The translations under genes and the position numbers were made by a program. A stretch of 41,467 bases of DNA. It comes from Akkermansia muciniphila (lineage in GTDB: Bacteria; Verrucomicrobiota; Verrucomicrobiia; Limisphaerales; SIAT01). Below are positions 36,286 through 41,467 of this stretch, piece after piece; within the stretch, counting starts at the first letter, position 1, and each line of letters starts with the position of its first letter. The DNA lies in the NCBI GenBank assembly GCA_945900775.1, contig CAMDJP010000025.1:1-41467 (forward strand), read 5' to 3'. The notes beneath the pieces are model-generated. The model had not been told where the DNA came from and did not search any database. It saw only the letters and a list, made by a program, of their open reading frames with translations.

Positions 36286-37673
36286 CTCGGCGCGGGCTTC
36301 AATGCGGCTCTGTGTTTCTCGACGGCCTGTGTGATTTGGTTCAACACCGCTGCGTGGTTCGTCGCCACGTTGTGGACCTCGCTCGCGTCCAGCTTGAGGT
36401 TGAAGAGCAGTGGCGGCGTGTGCTCGTCATGCTTGGGCTGGCCGTAGGAAGCTTGCGTCATGAAGTGCGCCTTGAAGTCACCCGAACGCGCCGCCATCAG
36501 ACGTGTGCCGCGGTAGAAGAAGTACGCCTCGCGCTCAACCGTGCCGATGCCGAAGAGAAGCGGGCGGATGTCGAGTCCGTCAATCGCGCGATCGTTCGGC
36601 ACTTCCGCGCCCGCGAGTTTCAGGCTCGTTGTGAAAAGGTCCATCGTGCTGGCCATGGTGCGCTGGACGGTGGGTTTGATTTTGCCCGGCCACCACGCGA
36701 TGCCTGGCACACGCATCCCGCCTTCCCAGGTCGAGCCTTTCCCTTCGCGCAAGAGGCCGGCCGAGCCGCCCTGCTGGTTCATGATGAGCCACGGACCGTT
36801 GTCGCTCGTGAAGAAGACGAGCGTGTTCTCCGCGAGCTTCTCCTGACGCAACGTGTCGAGCACGCGGCCCACGCTGGCGTCGAGCTCCTCCACGACGTCG
36901 CCGTAAAGGCCGCGTGGGCTCTTGCCCAAGAAATCCTTTGAGGCGAACAACGGCGTGTGCGGGAACGTGTGGGGGAAGTAGAGGAAGAAAGGTTTCGCTT
37001 TGTTGGCCGTGATGAACTTCACGGCCTCGTCCGTGTAGCGGCGCGTGAGCGTGGTTTGCTCAGCGGGGCGCTCAATGATTTTTTCGTCGCGATAGAGCGG
37101 GGCGTTCCACCACTCGGCTTTTTGCTCAGCGAGCTTGGGCGCGGCCTTCGGCGCGAGCGGGGTGGAGTCCATGTCGTTCGAGTGCGGCAGGCCGAAGTAG
37201 AAGTCGAAGCCGTGCTTGCGCGGGTGACCGCCGGGATTGAACTGCGGCACGCCGAGATGCCACTTGCCAATGGCTCCGGTGGCGTAGCCCTTCGTCTTCA
37301 GCGCCTCGGCTAAAGTGATTTCGCTGTCGGGCAAGTTGCCGAGCGAGCGGCTGCGCAGGACGCGGAATTGGTCGTGGCACATTCCGCTACGAATCGGGTA
37401 ACGCCCCGTGAGCAACGCCGCCCGGCTCGGCGTGCAGACCTCAGCGGCGGAGTAAAACTCGGTGAAGCGCATTCCCTCCGCGGCCATGCGGTCCAAGTGC
37501 GGCGTGCGAATATTCGGATGGCCGTAGCAGCCGAGGTCGCCGTAGCCGAGGTCGTCCGCAAAGATGATGACGATGTTCGGCGGGCGCGATTCAGCGGCAG
37601 TGGCCACGACGCCGGCCAAACAAACGATAAAAAAAGCGCAGAGAAGTGGTTTGAGAAGGCGGTGTGAATTCAC
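36249..37673 (-). CDS. Secreted sulfatase, arylsulfatase A family
   Basis: 474 residues from a GTG at 37673; the signal peptide (about 1-27, ending ATAAES) fits that start. The metal site DDLGYGDLG includes Asp40 and Asp41, and the catalytic CTPSR has Cys80, which must be converted to formylglycine. GRYPIRSGM, GKWHLG and FFTSDNG complete the core. Such enzymes desulfate polysaccharides or aryl sulfates and are numerous in Verrucomicrobiota and Planctomycetota. No maturase gene is in the window. TACGAT ends 6 nt before the GTG. The gene lies 32 bp after mnmG. Confidence 0.94.
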   Translation of the reverse strand: MNSHRLLKPLLCAFFIVCLAGVVATAAESRPPNIVIIFADDLGYGDLGCYGHPNIRTPHLDRMAAEGMRFTEFYSAAEVCTPSRAALLTGRYPIRSGMCHDQFRVLRSRSLGNLPDSEITLAEALKTKGYATGAIGKWHLGVPQFNPGGHPRKHGFDFYFGLPHSNDMDSTPLAPKAAPKLAEQKAEWWNAPLYRDEKIIERPAEQTTLTRRYTDEAVKFITANKAKPFFLYFPHTFPHTPLFASKDFLGKSPRGLYGDVVEELDASVGRVLDTLRQEKLAENTLVFFTSDNGPWLIMNQQGGSAGLLREGKGSTWEGGMRVPGIAWWPGKIKPTVQRTMASTMDLFTTSLKLAGAEVPNDRAIDGLDIRPLLFGIGTVEREAYFFYRGTRLMAARSGDFKAHFMTQASYGQPKHDEHTPPLLFNLKLDASEVHNVATNHAAVLNQITQAVEKHRAALKPAPSQLVDLAPLGKP

Positions 37674-37705
37674 AGACCAATCGTAGTGGCGGACCTCTTG
37701 CAGGG

Positions 37706-39622
37706 CTAGCCGGAAAGCTTCGCGCTGCCGGTCGGGCCGCGCTTCATCGCCACCAGCACGAGGCTAATATCGGCCGGCGAAATGCCCGAGATGCGGCTGG
37801 CCTGCCCGACGGTCGCGGGGCGAATCTGGGCCAGTTTGTGGCGTGCCTCGGTACGTAGACCCGTCACACGCTCGTATTCGAGCCAGCTCGGGATCTGCTT
37901 CTCCTCCATCGAGCGCATCTTCTCGACCTCGATCTCTTGCCGGTCAATGTAGCCTGCGTATTTGATGGCGATCTCGACTTGCTGGACGATTTCTTCGCTC
38001 AACGTCTCGTTCCGTTGCGGAAGGTCTTTGTAGGAAATCTCAGGGCGCCGGAGGAGCTGTTCTAAGGAAGTCCCACCGTCACGGGTGGATTTTAGCCTAG
38101 ATATCTCATCTTCAACAAAGGCATTTTTAGACTCAAAAACAGCCATATTATCAGATGATAGCAGTCCTATATCGTTACCTTTTCTAGATAGTCGCGCGTC
38201 GGCGTTATCTTGGCGCAGGAGCAGGCGGTATTCGGCGCGGCTGGTGAACATCCGGTACGGCTCGGTGGTGCCTTTGGTCACAAGGTCGTCAATGAGCACG
38301 CCGATGTAGGCCTGATCCCGCCGCAGGACGACGGCTTCCTTTTCTTGCACGCGTCGCGCAGCATTGATGCCGGCCATCAACCCTTGAGCGCCGGCTTCTT
38401 CATAGCCTGAGGTGCCGTTGATCTGGCCGGCGAGAAAGAGGTTCCGGCACGCCTTGGCCTCGAGCGACGGGGCGAGCTGCGTCGGGAAAGCGAAATCGTA
38501 TTCCACCGCGTAGGCGGGCCGAAGAATCTCGGCGCGTTCGCAGCCGATGATGCTGCGGACCATGTCGTACTGGACCTCGAACGGCAGGCAGGTGGAGAAC
38601 CCTTGCACGTAGATTTCGTCGGTGGCGATGCCCTCGGGTTCGAGGAAGAGCTGGTGACGCTCTTTTTCGGCGAACCGGACAATCTTATCCTCGATGGAGG
38701 GACAATACCGTGGGCCGACCCCTTCGATTACGCCCGCGTACATAGGGGATTTGTGCAGGTTGGCGCGGATCAATTCAGCCGTGCGGTCGGTGGTATAAGT
38801 GACATGACAAGGAAGCTGGCCGTCGATTTGCGCCAAAATGGAACCGGGCGGGTAGACGGGTTGTCCGTTGCGCGACGCCTTTCCGCCTTGTTCCACGTGG
38901 AACAATGCGTCGTTCCAGAGGTCAGCCTTCCAATAGGTGAACCACGGCACCGGTTCGTCGCCGGATTGGGTTTCCAGCTTGGAGAAATCAATCGAGCGGC
39001 GGAGCAGGCGCGGCGGGGTGCCGGTTTTGAGGCGGCCCAACTCCAAACCGACCTCGCGCATGGAATCGGAGAGGTTCACCACCGCCGCGTCGCCGGCACG
39101 GCCACCGGGTTGTTTGTCTTGGCCGATGTGCATCAACCCGCGCAGGAAGGTGCCGGTGGTGAGAATCACCGTCTTACCACGATATTGAACACCCAGAGTC
39201 GTCTCCACGCCGGAGATCTCGCGGTCTTTGTGGACGAGCTTCGCGGCCTGGCCCTGCTGGATGTCGAGGTTCGGCTGGCGTTCGCAAATCCACTTCATCC
39301 GGAACTGGTAAGCCTTCTTGTCGCACTGCGCTCGCGGCGCCCAGACGCTTGGCCCCTTCTTGGTGTTGAGCATTCGGAACTGAAGGCCGGTCATATCGGT
39401 ACACTTACCCATCTCCCCCCCGAGCGCGTCGATTTCGCGGACGAGGTGGCCCTTGGCGAGGCCGCCAATGGCGGGGTTGCACGACATCTGGCCGATGGTG
39501 TCGGGGTTGGTCGTGAGCATTAGGGTCTCGCAACCCATCCGCGCGGCGGCCAGCGCGGCTTCGATGCCCGCGTGCCCAGCGCCCACGACGATTACGTCCC
39601 ACTCTTTTGGATAGACAAACAT
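37706..39622 (-). CDS. mnmG: tRNA uridine-5-carboxymethylaminomethyl modification enzyme MnmG (GidA)
   Basis: 638 residues from the ATG at 39622; the frame stays open upstream to 39880, but that part would cross the parS site and the pgi end and lacks family features. The FAD motif is VVGAGHAGIEAALAAARMG (12-30), then SCNPAIGGLAKGHLVREIDALGG, GTFLRGLMHIG and GYEEAGAQGLMAGINAAR. With MnmE it modifies U34 of tRNAs. Two odd features lie inside: a perfect parS (38889-38904) encoding LFHVEQ, and a roughly 100-bp AT-rich patch (38091-38190) with rare codons. mnmG is often close to oriC and parAB. Confidence 0.96.
   Translation of the reverse strand: MFVYPKEWDVIVVGAGHAGIEAALAAARMGCETLMLTTNPDTIGQMSCNPAIGGLAKGHLVREIDALGGEMGKCTDMTGLQFRMLNTKKGPSVWAPRAQCDKKAYQFRMKWICERQPNLDIQQGQAAKLVHKDREISGVETTLGVQYRGKTVILTTGTFLRGLMHIGQDKQPGGRAGDAAVVNLSDSMREVGLELGRLKTGTPPRLLRRSIDFSKLETQSGDEPVPWFTYWKADLWNDALFHVEQGGKASRNGQPVYPPGSILAQIDGQLPCHVTYTTDRTAELIRANLHKSPMYAGVIEGVGPRYCPSIEDKIVRFAEKERHQLFLEPEGIATDEIYVQGFSTCLPFEVQYDMVRSIIGCERAEILRPAYAVEYDFAFPTQLAPSLEAKACRNLFLAGQINGTSGYEEAGAQGLMAGINAARRVQEKEAVVLRRDQAYIGVLIDDLVTKGTTEPYRMFTSRAEYRLLLRQDNADARLSRKGNDIGLLSSDNMAVFESKNAFVEDEISRLKSTRDGGTSLEQLLRRPEISYKDLPQRNETLSEEIVQQVEIAIKYAGYIDRQEIEVEKMRSMEEKQIPSWLEYERVTGLRTEARHKLAQIRPATVGQASRISGISPADISLVLVAMKRGPTGSAKLSG
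38091..38190. other. AT-rich patch inside mnmG
   Basis: I count 33 G+C in these 100 bases, against clearly GC-rich flanks. Codons such as CTA, ATA, AGA, TCT and AAT, rare elsewhere in the window, are used in succession over about residues 478-510, while the reading frame and protein remain plausible. Confidence 0.7.
38889..38904. promoter_or_regulatory. parS site (ParB-binding) within mnmG
   Basis: TGTTCCACGTGGAACA, a perfect 16-bp palindrome identical to a well-known chromosomal ParB target variant. On the coding strand it specifies LFHVEQ of MnmG. Confidence 0.92.
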
Positions 39623-39681
39623 CGGCTCAACCTGTGCCGCACTGTGTAGCACCTGTGCTATTGCTGCGACAATCGAAAAGC

Positions 39682-39717
39682 AGCATCGCGGGCGCGAAAA
39701 AAGCGCGCAGTGATGCT
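39682..39717 (-). terminator. Hairpin between pgi and mnmG, possible pgi terminator
   Basis: Outer arms AGCATC (39682-39687) and GATGCT (39712-39717), inner arms GCGCG (39692-39696) and CGCGC (39704-39708), with a small internal loop. On the minus strand the structure is followed by GCTTTTCG, a short T-run. It could end pgi transcription or lie in the mnmG leader. Confidence 0.4.
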
Positions 39718-39738
39718 CCCAGAGCCCTCTTCGCGACT

Positions 39739-39754
39739 TGTTCCACGTGGAACA
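39739..39754. promoter_or_regulatory. parS site (ParB-binding) between pgi and mnmG
   Basis: A second exact copy of TGTTCCACGTGGAACA, 850 bp from the first, ending 4 bp from the pgi stop codon. Two exact copies this close make chance very unlikely. Confidence 0.93.
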
Positions 39755-39758
39755 TGGG

Positions 39759-41363
39759 TCAGGCCACGCTGTACTTCGCTGTAAATGGGGTCTTGCCGCC
39801 GGTTTTGGTAACGGCGCGCCCGTTTGCCGCGAGGTGCTCGCAGATCTTGAAGAGCGTCTCGGCCGAATCCGGCGCGCCAATGCTGACGGCTAGCTCATCG
39901 GCCGTGAAGCCTTGTCCGTGATTCGCACGCAGATGCGCAGTAGCCTTGGTTTGGAGCGAAAGGACCGTAACGGCCGCTTTCTTGCCCGCCTCGACGCCCG
40001 GCTGATGGTAGGCGTTGATGTTCACGAGGTTCGCGTAGAGTCCCACCGCTCTCTCGTAGAGGGCGATCAGCATGCCGATGGTGAAGGGCGAGACATCGCG
40101 CACGGTGAGCGTGATGGATTCACGGTCCTTCTCGTAGAGCGCCGCGCGCGTGCCCAGCAGGAACCCCGAGAGATAATCGCCCGAGGTCGTCCCCGGCTCC
40201 ACCTCGATGCCCGCCACCTCGCGGTCCTTGAGCACCTCGATGAAGGTGACGAAGAAATTGTGCACCCCTTCGCGGAGTTGCTGCACGTATGCGTGCTGGT
40301 CGGTCGAACCCTTGTTGCCGTACACTGCGAGGCCTTGGTTTACCACCACGCCATCGAGGTCTAATTCCTTGCCGATGGACTCCATGATGAGCTGTTGTAA
40401 ATACTTAGAAAATAGGAATAATCGGTCTTTATACGGCAAAACTACCATATCCTTTGAACCTTTACCGTTACCGGAATGCATCCACATCGCCGCGAGCTGC
40501 GCGGCTGGGTTGGTCTTGAACGACGGCTGACGCGTCACTTCATCGCACGCTTTGGCGCCGGCGAGCATCCCGTCGATGTCCAGCCCTTGCAATGCGGCGG
40601 GCAGCAGGCCGACCGCGCAGAGCTCGCTCGTGCGGCCGCCGACCCAATCCCACATCGGGAAGCGCCGGATCCACGCGCCTTCCACGGCCACTTTGTCCAA
40701 CTCGCTGCCGAAGCCGGTCACGGCCACCGCGTGCTGTTCGAACCGCAGCCCCGCGCGTTCGTAGGCCGCTTTCGCCTCGAGCATCCCATTGCGCGTCTCC
40801 TTCGTGCCGCCGCTCTTGGAGATGACGACCACGAGTGTCTGACCGAGGCGGCCGTCTGGGAGCGACTCGAGGTCCGCGAGCGTCTTGTCCATGCCATCCG
40901 GGTCGGTGTTGTCGAAGAAGTGGATGGCCATCTCGTCCTCGGCCGCTCGTCCGAGGGCGTGGGCGACGAACTGCGGCCCGAGCGCCGAGCCGCCGATGCC
41001 GATGATGAGCGCGTGCCGAAACGGCCCGTGCGCCCCCGCGATCGTGCCCGCGTGCACTTCTGTGGCGAAGTCCTTCACCGCCGCGAGCGTCTCCGTGATC
41101 TCCTTTTGCAGCAGCGCCGTCGGCGCGAGCGCTGGATTCCGCAGCCAGTAATGGCCGACCATCCGCTTCTCGTCTGGGTTGGCGATACCGCCCCGCTCTA
41201 GCTCCGCCATCGCGACGAAGGCCTTCTGCAGGCGCGGCTCCAGCGCTGTGAGGAAGGCGTCGTCGAAGTTCATCCGGCTGACATCCACGGCCAGGCCGAT
41301 GGAGGGAAACTCAGTGTAATACTGCTGGAAACGCTGCCAGAGCTGGGGTGGATTGTATTTCAT
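39759..41363 (-). CDS. pgi: Glucose-6-phosphate isomerase (EC 5.3.1.9)
   Basis: 534 residues. Two SIS sugar-phosphate isomerase domains: [18 protein letters not shown] and [15 protein letters not shown] in the first, and the phosphate/active-site [20 protein letters not shown] in the second. The STDQHAY variant and the overall layout recall the cyanobacterial/plastid branch more than the E. coli one. It interconverts glucose-6-P and fructose-6-P. A short AT-rich patch (40391-40470) covers the conserved [20 protein letters not shown] segment. On the minus strand AAGAGG stands just before the ATG as a likely RBS. Confidence 0.96.
   Translation of the reverse strand: MKYNPPQLWQRFQQYYTEFPSIGLAVDVSRMNFDDAFLTALEPRLQKAFVAMAELERGGIANPDEKRMVGHYWLRNPALAPTALLQKEITETLAAVKDFATEVHAGTIAGAHGPFRHALIIGIGGSALGPQFVAHALGRAAEDEMAIHFFDNTDPDGMDKTLADLESLPDGRLGQTLVVVISKSGGTKETRNGMLEAKAAYERAGLRFEQHAVAVTGFGSELDKVAVEGAWIRRFPMWDWVGGRTSELCAVGLLPAALQGLDIDGMLAGAKACDEVTRQPSFKTNPAAQLAAMWMHSGNGKGSKDMVVLPYKDRLFLFSKYLQQLIMESIGKELDLDGVVVNQGLAVYGNKGSTDQHAYVQQLREGVHNFFVTFIEVLKDREVAGIEVEPGTTSGDYLSGFLLGTRAALYEKDRESITLTVRDVSPFTIGMLIALYERAVGLYANLVNINAYHQPGVEAGKKAAVTVLSLQTKATAHLRANHGQGFTADELAVSIGAPDSAETLFKICEHLAANGRAVTKTGGKTPFTAKYSVA
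40391..40470. other. AT-rich patch inside pgi
   Basis: I count 27 G+C in these 80 bases, in an otherwise GC-rich gene. It encodes a conserved active-site-proximal segment with consecutive low-GC codons (TTA, CTA, TTT, TCT, TAT, GTA). Confidence 0.7.
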
Positions 41364-41467
41364 AAGCCTCTTTTAGGAGGGGAAGGCTAAGCCCGACCGC
41401 GCCCGCGCGCAAAGCGAATATTATCGACGCTCAACCGCCGTCCCGCTTATGGAAGGCCAGCACGCTC
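41364..41467 (-). promoter_or_regulatory. pgi upstream region with -10-like element
   Basis: On the minus strand GATAATATT (41416-41424) is the most AT-rich point and may hold a -10; no good -35 lies at the right distance. CCTC/GAGG arms just before the ATG could form a small hairpin at the RBS. The upstream gene is outside the window. Confidence 0.25.

Noticed and set aside
39623-39880. N-terminal extension of MnmG by 86 residues
   Set aside because: It would cross the parS site and pgi's 3' end, is rich in Arg/Ser/Pro, and MnmG proteins begin a few residues before the FAD motif.

Overview
The window is GC-rich, densely coded DNA from a Gram-negative bacterium. It encodes an LPS export permease, LpxA, tripartite efflux and lipoproteins. 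The gene mix points to the PVC group, most likely Verrucomicrobiota: a secreted arylsulfatase-type enzyme, class II xylose isomerase, a CusF-like/SCO fusion, a membrane-bound GrpE-like protein and PyrR attenuation. That assignment is inference from gene content only. No insertion sequence, prophage, CRISPR array, rRNA or tRNA was found.

Layout. (1) 1-3966, minus strand: a partial CusF-like/SCO copper lipoprotein with a small membrane protein, a HicB/HicA-like one-chain protein, xylose isomerase and an atypical Ser/Thr kinase. (2) 3967-9893, plus: a structured 5' leader, then an end-to-end overlapping efflux operon (TolC-like, HlyD-like, ABC ATPase, FtsX-like permease). (3) 9912-12810, minus: an LptF/G permease coupled to a GAF histidine kinase. 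(4) 12944-15949, plus: Mrp/ApbC ATPase, a small conserved protein, then pyrR-pyrB behind a recognisable PyrR attenuator. (5) 15963-18854, minus: two-subunit class I fumarase/tartrate dehydratase with a DctA transporter gene between the subunits. (6) 18958-19815, plus: a membrane-anchored GrpE-like protein. (7) 19822-33813, minus: a 14-kb co-directional housekeeping block, in transcription order nifS-like, dnaN, lspA, miaA, hflX, radC, lpxA, addB, addA. (8) 33843-36285, plus: uppP and a secreted metallophosphoesterase. (9) 36249-41363, minus: pgi, mnmG, sulfatase.

Several signals suggest the right end is close to the chromosome origin: two perfect 16-bp parS sites (one inside mnmG, one between pgi and mnmG), a perfect DnaA box with a weaker one exactly one helical turn away, dnaN with a DnaA-box-like sequence over its putative -10, and mnmG itself, which often sits near origins. 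The dnaA, parA and parB genes are not in the window.

The most interesting unexplained observations are: the HicB/HicA-like single polypeptide lacking the toxin histidine; two sharply AT-rich 80-100 bp patches inside mnmG and pgi; -10-like hexamers only 6-9 nt before many start codons, suggesting leaderless mRNAs; the two-hairpin leader of the efflux operon; and the pyrR attenuator whose T-run abuts the start codon. I did not find a clear, wholly new multi-gene system.
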